DNA of 12,010 bases from Alphaproteobacteria bacterium (GTDB lineage: Bacteria > Pseudomonadota > Alphaproteobacteria > Thalassobaculales > Thalassobaculaceae): the NCBI GenBank assembly GCA_028822575.1, contig JAPKDN010000045.1, positions 1 to 12,010 on the forward strand, written 5' to 3'. The notes below the pieces were generated by a model. It saw only the letters and a list, made by a program, of their open reading frames with translations. It was not told the origin of the DNA and did no database searches. Made by a program: the position numbers and the translations under genes. Positions 1-7,201 of this stretch are shown one piece after another. Numbering within the stretch: the first letter of the stretch is position 1; each line of letters opens with the position of its first letter.

Positions 1-214
1 CTAGCGAGGCATCTGAGCGCCGCGCATTATCGCGATTTTCCAAGCTGGTAATACAACCTTCTTGCTGGAATCCCGACCCTTCCATCGGTCGGTGCATCAA
101 AAGTTGCTGGAGGGCGCCGCCGACGCTATGCTCTGGCACGTCATGAATAGCCGGCTATCAAACAACGGCTACGAAACGGGACGAATTGCGTTACTGCAGG
201 GAAGGATTACCACC
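1..214. other. Leader region upstream of dctP
   Basis: No convincing gene is visible here. The dctP reading frame stays open leftward to a TTG at 62, but those 51 extra codons do not resemble a signal peptide, while a classic one begins at the ATG at 215. I therefore read this stretch as the promoter and leader of the TRAP operon. It contains a GntR-type operator match (46-56) and a purine-rich ribosome binding site around 198-205. I could not pick a convincing -35/-10 pair. Confidence 0.5.
46..56. promoter_or_regulatory. Possible FadR/GntR-type operator upstream of the TRAP operon
   Basis: The 11-mer TGGTAATACAA fits the FadR-subfamily GntR consensus TNGTNNNACNA at all six fixed positions. 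Regulators of this kind are often found with sugar-acid and dicarboxylate TRAP operons. No GntR gene lies in the window. A six-position consensus is expected a few times in 12 kb by chance, so the support is mainly its location about 160 bases before dctP. Confidence 0.3.
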
Positions 215-1264
215 ATGCGCAAGACAATTATCGCCCTGAGTGTCATCGGCTTCGGCATCGCCGGGCTGACCGGAGCGGGTCTACCGACCCAGGCCGGCGC
301 TCAGGAAGTTAAGGGACCCAAGGTCACCTGGCGTCTATCACTGTGGGGCAAGCGCCGCGCCTTCACCGAAGGTCTGGAGTACATCTCCAAGACCGCGAGC
401 GAAAAGACCGACGGCAACTTCCAGATCAAACTTTTCTATGGCGAGCAGCTGTCGAAGAGTAAGGAGAATCTAGACGGAATCTCCGTCGGTGCGTTCGAGG
501 CCGCTCTGTTCTGTGCCGCGTATCATCCCGGCAAGAACCGTCCACTGAACGTGCTTGATCTTCCGTTCCTGCCGCTTGGCGACCTGGACGTGATGATCAA
601 GGTTCACCAGAAGGTTTACGCGCATCCCGCCGCCAAGAAGGCTTTGGCGAACTGGAACGCGGTTCTGTATATGCCGAACGTGCTGCCCCAGTACGAGTAC
701 ATGGGCAAGGGTAAGGCTCCAAAGAGCGTCGCCGACTTCAAGGGCATGCGTTTGCGGGCCCTGGGCGGCATGGGCCGCGCGGCCAAGGCCATCGGCGCCG
801 TGCCGACGACGGTACCAGCATCCGAGACGTATACGGCACTGCAGCGCGGCACCGTAGACGCCATTGGTTTCCCGTACACGTACACCTTCGCGGCGTACAA
901 GCTGGACGAGGTCGCCGACTGGTACACCACCAACATGGCGCTCGGAACGGTTAACTGCCCGATCGTCTTCAACGCTGACTCCTACGAGGTTCTCGCGGAT
1001 CAGTACAAGAAACTGCTCCAGGACCTGATCCCCGGCGCCGTCGTGGCTCAGAAGGCCGCTTATGTGGCCAAGGATGTGATCAACAAGGCGAAGTGGGCGG
1101 CTGATCCTAAGCTGACCGCGATTACCATCCCCGAGGCCGAGATGGTCGAGTTCCGCAGGATCGGTGGTGAGCCACTCTGGAATGATTGGGTCAAAGAAAA
1201 CGAGGGCAAAATCCCAGCGCAAGAACTGCTGGATCTCGTTTTGAAAGCAGCCAAGGGCGGCTGA
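215..1264 (+). CDS. dctP: TRAP transporter substrate-binding protein, DctP family
   Basis: This is the periplasmic solute receptor of a tripartite ATP-independent (TRAP) transporter. It captures an organic anion, usually a carboxylate, and delivers it to the DctQM membrane complex. I start the 349-aa protein at the ATG at 215, preceded by GGGAAGG, because it opens with a typical signal peptide: MRK, a hydrophobic stretch at residues 5-22, and a likely cleavage after AGA at 27-29. The mature protein begins near a TWRLSLWG segment. The segment FKGMRLRALGG (175-185) corresponds to the conserved DctP region whose arginine (R181 here) contacts the substrate carboxylate. The AlaLeuGlnArgGlyThrValAsp segment (208-215) is also typical of the family. 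Length is normal. The substrate cannot be told from sequence alone. A strong hairpin terminator follows, so this gene is probably expressed above the permease genes. Confidence 0.93.
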   Translation: MRKTIIALSVIGFGIAGLTGAGLPTQAGAQEVKGPKVTWRLSLWGKRRAFTEGLEYISKTASEKTDGNFQIKLFYGEQLSKSKENLDGISVGAFEAALFCAAYHPGKNRPLNVLDLPFLPLGDLDVMIKVHQKVYAHPAAKKALANWNAVLYMPNVLPQYEYMGKGKAPKSVADFKGMRLRALGGMGRAAKAIGAVPTTVPASETYTALQRGTVDAIGFPYTYTFAAYKLDEVADWYTTNMALGTVNCPIVFNADSYEVLADQYKKLLQDLIPGAVVAQKAAYVAKDVINKAKWAADPKLTAITIPEAEMVEFRRIGGEPLWNDWVKENEGKIPAQELLDLVLKAAKGG

Positions 1265-1292
1265 TAAACTGACTCTTGGAAACAACTGAAGG

Positions 1293-1324
1293 GTCGCCGG
1301 GCACCATGTGTCCGGCGACTTTTT
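1293..1324 (+). terminator. Intrinsic terminator or attenuator between dctP and dctQ
   Basis: Arms 1293-1304 and 1308-1319 pair over 12 bp with one G-U wobble around a 3-base loop (CAT), and five T residues follow (1320-1324). It lies inside the operon, 28 bases after the dctP stop and 27 bases before dctQ. Partial termination here would raise binding-protein mRNA relative to the permease genes, as is common in binding-protein transport operons. That role is inferred. Confidence 0.85.
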
Positions 1325-1351
1325 CACTGTTTTAAGGAACGGTAGTTTACG

Positions 1352-2017
1352 ATGGCGACTTCGGAAACCGATCGCTCACATCTCTCGCCCGGCGCCAGAA
1401 TGCTGGCCTCGATCGACGAGAAAGTGTTCAAGATCGAAAGCGTGTTTAACCTGACATCCGCCTTCCTCATAATGTTTTTGATGTTCTTGGCGGTGATTCA
1501 GGTCGTCGGCCGAAAGGTCTTTAATTTCCCGGTCCCCGGCTATGTGGACTGGGTCGAGTTCTCAATGGCGGTCTTCGCCTTCCTCAGCATTGCCTATACG
1601 CAAAAGCTAGGCGGGCATGTGCGGATGGAATTCTTCATTGGGCGTTTCAAGGGCAGGTTGCTCTGGGGCCTTGAGTTCATAGGCACCTTAATCGCGCTGT
1701 TCATTATCACCGTGTTGATGTGGTACGCCTATACTCACTTCATGCGCGCCTGGACCATCGGCGACACCTCGATGGATATCGAGCTGCCGATTTGGCCCAG
1801 CAAAATCCTCGTGGCCTTCGCGTTCTTCAGCCTGAACATTCGGCTTTTGATCCAACTCGCTGGGTTCGGTCGGTTGTTCATGCATCCCGACGCAACGCCG
1901 ATTGGCGTCCCGGTCATCGAAACAGTGGACGAGCAAGCGCAGAAGGAAATCGACGCGGGTCTCGCGGGTGAAGAAGAAAAGGTCGATATTGTTAGTACCG
2001 GAGGGCTCAGGCAGTGA
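1352..2017 (+). CDS. dctQ: TRAP transporter small permease subunit, DctQ family
   Basis: This is the small integral membrane subunit of the TRAP transporter, which partners DctM in the inner membrane. The 221-aa protein has the expected four hydrophobic segments at about residues 31-53, 63-84, 103-126 and 146-170. The G-R-K-V-F-N-F-P-V-P-G-Y stretch after the first segment and the WVEF stretch in the second are typical of DctQ. The soluble N-terminus (about 30 residues) and the acidic C-terminal tail (about 185-221) make it longer than many DctQ proteins. The ATG at 1352 has AAGGA at 1334-1338, a rather long spacing of 13 bases. Its stop codon overlaps the dctM start by 4 bases, which implies translational coupling. 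Confidence 0.93.
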   Translation: MATSETDRSHLSPGARMLASIDEKVFKIESVFNLTSAFLIMFLMFLAVIQVVGRKVFNFPVPGYVDWVEFSMAVFAFLSIAYTQKLGGHVRMEFFIGRFKGRLLWGLEFIGTLIALFIITVLMWYAYTHFMRAWTIGDTSMDIELPIWPSKILVAFAFFSLNIRLLIQLAGFGRLFMHPDATPIGVPVIETVDEQAQKEIDAGLAGEEEKVDIVSTGGLRQ

Positions 2018-3315
2018 GTGAATTTACCGTTGGCCTGGTAGGGACGATCGCGCTCCTTATCATGGTTTTCGGCGGCGTCCGCGTTTTCGTGGTGGCCGCT
2101 CTGGTTGGCATGCTCGGTACGGTCGCGATCATCGGCTGGCAGGCCGGTGCGGGAATCACCGGTACCGTGCCGCATTCCAAGTCAATCAACTACGCGCTCA
2201 GCGTGCTGCCGATGTTCATCCTGATTGGCTTCATCGCCTATCACGGGGGGCTGACGCATGCGCTGTTCCGAGCCGCCACCGCATGGTGGGGCTGGGTTCC
2301 AGGTGGCCTCGCGGTCGCCAGCGTATTCGCGACCGCCGGCTTCGCGGCCGTCTCCGGCGCCAGTACGGCCACGGCGGCGGTGTTCAGCCGGGTGGCGATC
2401 CCGCATATGTTGGCTCACGGATATGACAGGCGACTAGCCGCCGGCGTTGTCGCCGCGGGTGGCACCCTTGCCTCGCTTATCCCGCCCAGTGCGATCCTGG
2501 TGATCTACGCGATCATCGTCGAGGAATCAGTCGGCACCCTGATCCTCGCAGGCTTCTTGCCCGGCGTGGTCTCGGCGATCATCTATGCTATGCTGATCAT
2601 CGGTCAGTGCATGTGGAAGCCAGAGCTTGGGCGCGCCCTGCCGCATTCCTCGGTGAAGGAAAAGATCGCTAGTGTGCCTGGCACGATCCCGATCTTCGTC
2701 GTCGTCGCGGTGATCTTCTATTCCATGTACTCGGGCACCGCGACCCCGACCGAGGCTGGCGCGCTTGGCGCCTTCGTCGTGTTGGTCGTCGCCTTGGCCA
2801 AGGGCATGAAATGGGCCTCGCTCAAGGAAGCGCTGCTGGAGACCGCCAAGTTAACGGTGATGATCTTCGCGCTGATCTGGGGCGTGCTGATCTTCGTGCG
2901 GTTCCTTGGCTATGCCGGCTTGCCGGTGGCCTTCGCGGAGTGGATCGTCACCCTCGACTTCCCGCCCGTGGTCATCATGATCTTTATCCTCCTGGGCTAT
3001 GCCGTGCTTGGCATGTTCATGGATGCGATCGGCATGCTGCTGTTGACCCTGCCGGTGGTTCATCCCGCCGTCATCGCGCTTGGGTACGATCCGATCTGGT
3101 TCGGCATCATCGTGGTGAAGATGTGCGAGGTGTGCCTCATCACCCCGCCTGTCGGGCTTAACTGTTACGTTGTGGCGGCGGTTCGACCGGATATCCCCTT
3201 GGGAGATGTTTTCCGGGGTATCGGACCGTTCTTCGTGGCCGACGCGGCGACCATCGCGCTGTTCCTGGCGTTCCCGGGGATTGTGCTCTGGCTGCCGAAC
3301 CTCGTGAACGGCTAA
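2014..3315 (+). CDS. dctM: TRAP transporter large permease subunit, DctM family
   Basis: This is the transport channel of the TRAP system, a sodium-coupled secondary transporter of the ion transporter superfamily. The 433-aa protein is hydrophobic along its whole length, consistent with 11-12 membrane helices. Family hallmarks are SGASTATAA (114-122), GGTLASLIPPS (149-159), TPTEAGALGA (244-253), GMFMDAIGML (near 333-342) and EVCLITPPVGLN (372-383). Translation starts at GTG 2014, with GGAGG at 2000-2004, and this GTG overlaps the dctQ stop (GTGA). Length is normal for DctM. A perfect hairpin terminator follows the stop codon by 26 bases and ends the operon. Substrate is unknown. Confidence 0.95.
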   Translation: MSEFTVGLVGTIALLIMVFGGVRVFVVAALVGMLGTVAIIGWQAGAGITGTVPHSKSINYALSVLPMFILIGFIAYHGGLTHALFRAATAWWGWVPGGLAVASVFATAGFAAVSGASTATAAVFSRVAIPHMLAHGYDRRLAAGVVAAGGTLASLIPPSAILVIYAIIVEESVGTLILAGFLPGVVSAIIYAMLIIGQCMWKPELGRALPHSSVKEKIASVPGTIPIFVVVAVIFYSMYSGTATPTEAGALGAFVVLVVALAKGMKWASLKEALLETAKLTVMIFALIWGVLIFVRFLGYAGLPVAFAEWIVTLDFPPVVIMIFILLGYAVLGMFMDAIGMLLLTLPVVHPAVIALGYDPIWFGIIVVKMCEVCLITPPVGLNCYVVAAVRPDIPLGDVFRGIGPFFVADAATIALFLAFPGIVLWLPNLVNG

Positions 3316-3341
3316 CAGCGTTTCACGAACCGTATAGTGAC

Positions 3342-3372
3342 CCGGCCCGCTCTCTTCTGAGCGGGCCGGTTT
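3342..3372 (+). terminator. Intrinsic terminator of the dctPQM operon
   Basis: A perfect 11-bp GC-rich stem (3342-3352 with 3359-3369) encloses a 6-base loop (TCTTCT) and is followed by TTT and a T-rich stretch (TTTGCATTT). It separates the TRAP operon from the GFA-family gene that starts 32 bases later. Confidence 0.88.
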
Positions 3373-3403
3373 GCATTTGGGAGACGAAAAGAAAGGGCAT
3401 CCG

Positions 3404-3877
3404 ATGAACCTCGAAGGTTCCTGTCATTGCGGCGGGGTGCAGTTCTCGCTCGAGTCCAAACACCCCTATCCGTTCAATCATTGCTATTGCTCGATCTGCC
3501 GCAAGACAGCCGGTGGCGGCGGATACGCCATCAATCTTGGGGCCGAAGCAGAGTCCTTGAAAGTCGAGGGCGAGGAGAATCTTTCCATCTATCAGGCGGA
3601 CCTGGGTAATGGTGAGATTAGCCCAGGGCATCGCAATTTCTGTCAGGTCTGCGGTAGCGCGCTCTGGCTTTGGGACCCACGATGGCCCAAATTGCTGCAC
3701 CCCTTCGCTTCCGCGATCGATAGCGAGCTTCCAACTCCTCCAGAGCGGACACATCTCATGATCTCAACAAAGGCGTCCTGGACACCCGTGCACGCCGAAG
3801 CCGATGACAAGAGCTTCGATCACTATCCCTCGGAGTCGATCGCCGATTGGCACCGACGCTTAACGTCGGACGCTTGA
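3404..3877 (+). CDS. GFA-family zinc-binding protein (glutathione-dependent formaldehyde-activating enzyme-like)
   Basis: The 157-aa protein carries the GFA/CENP-V zinc fold. Its cysteines are C7-x-C9 (GSCHCGG), C27-x-C29-x2-C32 (HCYCSICRK) and C80-x2-C83 (FCQVCGS), the usual arrangement of the structural and catalytic zinc sites. The family is named after Paracoccus Gfa, proposed to speed the condensation of glutathione with formaldehyde, but most relatives have no proven substrate, so I would not assign a formaldehyde role here. The frame is open from a TTG at 3371, but that lies in the tail of the terminator. The ATG at 3404, preceded by GAAAGGG, puts the first CxC motif at the position normal for the family. 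The cytoplasmic protein stands apart from the TRAP operon, and a HAD gene follows 65 bases later. Confidence 0.88.
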   Translation: MNLEGSCHCGGVQFSLESKHPYPFNHCYCSICRKTAGGGGYAINLGAEAESLKVEGEENLSIYQADLGNGEISPGHRNFCQVCGSALWLWDPRWPKLLHPFASAIDSELPTPPERTHLMISTKASWTPVHAEADDKSFDHYPSESIADWHRRLTSDA

Positions 3878-3942
3878 CCTCGTTCTTGACCCGGGTCGAA
3901 ATGCCCTTCACGGTTTCGTCGGGAAAGCGGGGGAGATGAGCG

Positions 3943-4947
3943 ATGAGCAAGGTATTGAATTGGCTACCTGATGGAGACCGAATCGCCCCGGCTGTGGCGG
4001 CTACGCTGATACTGGTGATCGCGCTCATAGCGTCCCCGACAACCAGCGTCGCGCAAACGCCACTTCAATCCTGGAACGACACACCGACTCGCGCGAGGAT
4101 CATCGACTTCGTCACCCAGGTCACGACGCCTGGAGGTCCCTATTTCGTGCCGACGGAGGAACGGATCGCGACATTTGACATGGATGGCACGGTGCTAACC
4201 GAGAAGCCCGTCAGCACCCAGAAAATTATCGCGATGTTGCAGGCTTGCGTTATCGGCACCAATGAGCCGAAAAGGAATGACCAGCCTCCGTTCAAGCAGG
4301 CTTGCGCCAAGGATCACAACCATTTTCCCGGGCTCGCCGGAAGCCGGACACTACGTGATCTCGCCGTCGGACAAACCCAGGCCGCCTATCGAAAATACGC
4401 CGAAAGAGCTCTGAAACTGGCACGGCACCCCAGGTTCGACCGACCATTGGGAGAGATGGTCTATACCCCAATGCTTGAGCTTGCTCGCTATCTTCAACGT
4501 AACGAGTTTCGTTTCTTTATCGTGTCCGGCTCCACTCAACCGCTGGTCCGCGAGGTGACGAGGTCGCGCTTTCATCTACCCAACCAACATGGCATCGGGA
4601 CCGAGTGGCCACTTGAATTCGATCCCAACCCGAAAGGGGTGCCGGTTTTCCGCTGGGTCGGAGGTGCCACGCGGTCACCAAGCGTCTACGGCCCCGGCAA
4701 GCCGCTGGCGATTCTGAGACAGATCGGTCACCCACCAATCTTCGCGGCGGGCAATACCATCGGTGATCTTGAGATGCTGCAACACGCCACCAAGCACCGA
4801 GGCCCAGGCATGGGAATCGTCATTGTCCATGATGACGCCGAACGGGAATACGCATACACGGACCCCAAGATCGAAGCCGCCGCCCGGGCTAATGACTGGA
4901 GCCTGGTCAGCATGAAAAAAGACTTCAAAACCATCTTTGTCGACTGA
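3943..4947 (+). CDS. Probable exported HAD-superfamily phosphatase
   Basis: This is a haloacid dehalogenase-superfamily hydrolase, most likely a phosphomonoesterase. HAD motif I is FDMDGTVL with D79 (nucleophile) and D81. Motif II is S195 in FIVSGS. Motif III is probably K253 in GPGKP. Motif IV is GNTIGDLEML (270-279) with D275. Asparagine at the second position of motif IV also occurs in related GNSDGD-type members. Residues 14-37 form a hydrophobic segment ending in SVAQ, consistent with a signal peptide (cleavage near A37) or membrane anchor, so the enzyme probably acts in the periplasm. I see only two cysteines (C102, C121), which could form a disulfide there. GGGGGAG lies at a good distance before the ATG at 3943. 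The gene converges on the nitroreductase gene with only 28 bases between. Substrate is unknown. Confidence 0.85.
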   Translation: MSKVLNWLPDGDRIAPAVAATLILVIALIASPTTSVAQTPLQSWNDTPTRARIIDFVTQVTTPGGPYFVPTEERIATFDMDGTVLTEKPVSTQKIIAMLQACVIGTNEPKRNDQPPFKQACAKDHNHFPGLAGSRTLRDLAVGQTQAAYRKYAERALKLARHPRFDRPLGEMVYTPMLELARYLQRNEFRFFIVSGSTQPLVREVTRSRFHLPNQHGIGTEWPLEFDPNPKGVPVFRWVGGATRSPSVYGPGKPLAILRQIGHPPIFAAGNTIGDLEMLQHATKHRGPGMGIVIVHDDAEREYAYTDPKIEAAARANDWSLVSMKKDFKTIFVD

Positions 4948-4975
4948 GATTGCATCTTCGTACTCAGCGCCCAAA

Positions 4976-5818
4976 TTAACCGAGTTTAAAACCCTTGCGG
5001 ATCAAATACGCCGCTAATTGGTCTCTTTCTCGGACCGAAACCTGCCGGGCCTTATCTTCCGACCATCCATAGAAATCCGCGGCACCGAATGCCTCCGTGT
5101 CCCGTTGTTTCTCCAACGGGAGCGAGAACCGAGCATCCCGGCGCCGGTCATAGGCATCAACCTCGGCCTCCAGGTTAGAATCATCATAGCGGTCGACATG
5201 AACGTTGACGGCGGGATGCAGGCGCAGACTCACGAAACCCTCGGCGGCTGGATATCCCGCAGTCATGCCCGCGACCGGGAAGACATGGTCCGGTAACTCG
5301 ACAATCTCGGCGATCTTATCGATATGATTACGCACCACGCTGATCGGACAACACCCTAATCCCACCGCCTCGGCAGCGCGGATGAAATTCATCAGCACTA
5401 AACCGCTATCGACCGCCGCGTTTAAAAAAGCATCAAGATGGTCGTTGGCGAAGGGCTTGCCACGCATCTCACAAATCCTCCTGATGCGCCGGCTGTCGCC
5501 AAGGAAGATCATCATGACCGGGCATGTGCCGATCCACGGCATCGCCGGCATGAGATCAGCGATCGCCTTGCGTTTATCGGCGTCGCGAACGATCACGACC
5601 GAGCCTTGTTGCAAATCCGATTTACCCGGCGCGGAGAAAGCGGCGGCCAGTAAGACCTCCAGCAGTTCTTCGGGTACTGGTTGATCCGTGAACCGCCGGT
5701 GAGTCCGGTGCGAGAGGATGCTGGCAAGCTCCCCTTCCGCCGGCATATCGGCGCCGGCGCCGCTTGATATGCCATAGCGGTGCTCGATCAGGTCGGCGAT
5801 CGTCTTGGGCGTCGTCAT
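4976..5818 (-). CDS. Nitroreductase-family FMN oxidoreductase (NfsA/FRP-like)
   Basis: The 280-aa protein belongs to the flavin-dependent nitroreductase family, which reduces nitro compounds, quinones or flavins with NAD(P)H. FMN-contact signatures are SHRTHRRF (36-43), SAPGKSDLQ (62-70), GLGCCPIS (153-160) and AGYP (187-190). LRLHPAVNVHVDRYDD (198-213) occupies the place of the NfsA/FRP segment PRLP...H..RY. It is longer than typical NfsA (about 240 aa) because of N- and C-terminal extensions. GAGG precedes the start, on the minus strand just right of 5818. It is the third of three minus-strand genes, 80 bases downstream of the nearer glycosyltransferase, so co-transcription is possible though the functions do not obviously match. 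The physiological substrate cannot be predicted. Confidence 0.88.
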   Translation of the reverse strand: MTTPKTIADLIEHRYGISSGAGADMPAEGELASILSHRTHRRFTDQPVPEELLEVLLAAAFSAPGKSDLQQGSVVIVRDADKRKAIADLMPAMPWIGTCPVMMIFLGDSRRIRRICEMRGKPFANDHLDAFLNAAVDSGLVLMNFIRAAEAVGLGCCPISVVRNHIDKIAEIVELPDHVFPVAGMTAGYPAAEGFVSLRLHPAVNVHVDRYDDSNLEAEVDAYDRRRDARFSLPLEKQRDTEAFGAADFYGWSEDKARQVSVRERDQLAAYLIRKGFKLG

Positions 5819-5898
5819 AACATCCTCGCTTGGTCATGGTCCCTTGCACATACAGGCATAGTGCCCGCAAGCGCTCCACCTCGGCAAGGTTCAGTCGC

Positions 5899-7089
5899 TT
5901 ACAATCCGACCATCGGCGCGAGCTCACGTATCTGAGCCTCCCAGGTATGGCGAGCCATCAAGTGCGCGCCAGCGGCACCGATCACGCGCGCCTTCTCGCG
6001 GTCCCGGTGAATCAACTCCAAGGCGTCGACGATCTCGTCGACGTCGCTCTCCCCCCACCCCTCGGTGGAGAGTTCGGGGTAATCCGCCACCACACCCCTC
6101 TGGCGCCGAAGCGGTAGGCAGGCACCATCCTGGATAATGTCCATATGCCCAGAATTGGCAGACAGGATGCAGGGCACACCGCACGCCATGGCTTGCATCG
6201 CCATCATGTTGGTCCCGCCTTCGCACCGATTAGGGAACAACGCGACATCCGCCTTACGCATCATCTGGGGCAAAATTCGGTTTTCCACCGTGTCATAAAC
6301 ATGCGCATGGTTTCTCGTCATACCAAAGGCCCCAATCAAACCACACCAGTCGACACGCTGGTCGCCGACAAAGCTCAGAATATCGGATAAATAGGGGGAT
6401 TTTTCGAATAACTTCACAAATGGATTATCAAGCCAGGAATTGCCCCACACACAAACCAGGAGTGTTTCCGGATGCCGCTCTCGAAATCTACGTACCGCCT
6501 CCAGGACTATATCTTGGCCCTTGCGAAATTCCAACTTGCCGCCAGAGAAGATCACGAACCGGTCTCGTGAATTCTCATCGAAAGGCCTTGGGTGGAATAA
6601 CGTCGGGTCTATCCCTTGAATACAAACCTGGGTGCTCGGCATTCCGCGCGCACGCAGTACTTCCGCCGCCCAGGTAGAGCCCGCCGTTAGCGTATCGAAA
6701 CGGTTAAATTCTTCAAGCGCACGGGCGCTAATCAGAGGGTTTTCAAGAAACACTAAACCGTGGTTCCACGTTCCTCGATAAACGAAGCGCGGGTAAACGA
6801 ATTGACGCTGCGCATTATTACCAAGCGCCGTGATGACCGGCACTTGGACGGAAACCGCAGTTTCAGCTTTTCGGTTCGACTGCATAAGCTCCACCAGACC
6901 GCGCTTATAGGCCCACAATTCGTCAAGCCTGGCCCGGACCTCCGGGTCGCCGAGAAACGGGAGCATTTGCGACAACAGGATAGGCCGCGCCCGGCCCATC
7001 ATCGTAAGCTGGAGCGCTATCTGGAGACCGAAAAGTCCCCAGCCAAAATTCGACCCAAGCTGCCATGAGAGCGCTATTTCCGGTGCCAT
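5899..7089 (-). CDS. GT4-like glycosyltransferase (downstream copy of a tandem pair)
   Basis: This 396-aa protein has the GT-B, GT4-type architecture. The N-terminal acceptor domain opens with SWQLGSNFGWGLFG. The C-terminal donor-binding domain starts near residue 178 with FVIFSGGKLEFRKGQD, whose K185, R189 and K190 match the basic nucleotide-sugar phosphate site. ALFPNRCEGGTN (283-294) carries the first catalytic glutamate, E290. Where the second glutamate of the E-x7-E motif should fall the protein reads AMQAMACG, with Q299. It would transfer a sugar from a nucleotide sugar to an unknown acceptor, probably in envelope or exopolysaccharide synthesis. By my count it is about 65% identical, without gaps, to the gene just upstream. 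The start ATG (minus strand, at 7089) has a modest GGTGGGA upstream and matches the start of the paralogue exactly. Confidence 0.87.
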   Translation of the reverse strand: MAPEIALSWQLGSNFGWGLFGLQIALQLTMMGRARPILLSQMLPFLGDPEVRARLDELWAYKRGLVELMQSNRKAETAVSVQVPVITALGNNAQRQFVYPRFVYRGTWNHGLVFLENPLISARALEEFNRFDTLTAGSTWAAEVLRARGMPSTQVCIQGIDPTLFHPRPFDENSRDRFVIFSGGKLEFRKGQDIVLEAVRRFRERHPETLLVCVWGNSWLDNPFVKLFEKSPYLSDILSFVGDQRVDWCGLIGAFGMTRNHAHVYDTVENRILPQMMRKADVALFPNRCEGGTNMMAMQAMACGVPCILSANSGHMDIIQDGACLPLRRQRGVVADYPELSTEGWGESDVDEIVDALELIHRDREKARVIGAAGAHLMARHTWEAQIRELAPMVGL

Positions 7090-7163
7090 GGACGGTTCCC
7101 ACCAAAAGTTATATCCGTACCCGGCCCCAAAGGGGTCGACCCGTGCAATATCAATCCTCTCAG

Positions 7164-7201
7164 CGCGTCGATGATCGGATTATAATCCGATCATCGACGC
7201 G
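7164..7201. repeat. Perfect 38-bp palindrome across the end of a glycosyltransferase gene
   Basis: Positions 7164-7182 are the exact reverse complement of 7183-7201, with no loop and no mismatch. On the minus strand one half encodes the last six residues (ASMIGL) of the upstream glycosyltransferase and the other half starts with its stop codon, so the centre lies exactly between the last sense codon and TAA. Three further base pairs can form beyond a 2-base bulge (7161-7163 with 7204-7206). No T-tract follows on the minus strand, so it is not a standard intrinsic terminator. It could act as an mRNA 3' stabiliser or transcription barrier. No second copy was seen in the window. Confidence 0.9.

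Noticed and set aside
470..1327. A long open frame of 285 codons opposite dctP on the minus strand.
   Set aside because: It mirrors a confident TRAP receptor gene in a GC-rich genome, and its translation has the Arg/Gly/Val/His-rich look of a shadow frame with no known domain.
3889..3898. A 10-base palindrome GACCCGGGTC after the GFA-family gene.
   Set aside because: It is too short, has no loop or T-tract, and 10-base palindromes are common in GC-rich DNA.
5819..5927. A minus-strand stretch between the downstream glycosyltransferase and the nitroreductase that translates to a helix-like sequence (LAEVERLRALCLYVQG).
   Set aside because: It overlaps the ends of two confident genes, has no clear ribosome binding site, and continues only into a shadow frame of the nitroreductase.
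7123..7137. A small GGCCCC-AAA-GGGGTC hairpin in the leader of the downstream glycosyltransferase.
   Set aside because: The stem is only 6 bp with a wobble on the + strand, has a mismatch on the transcribed strand, and has no T-tract.
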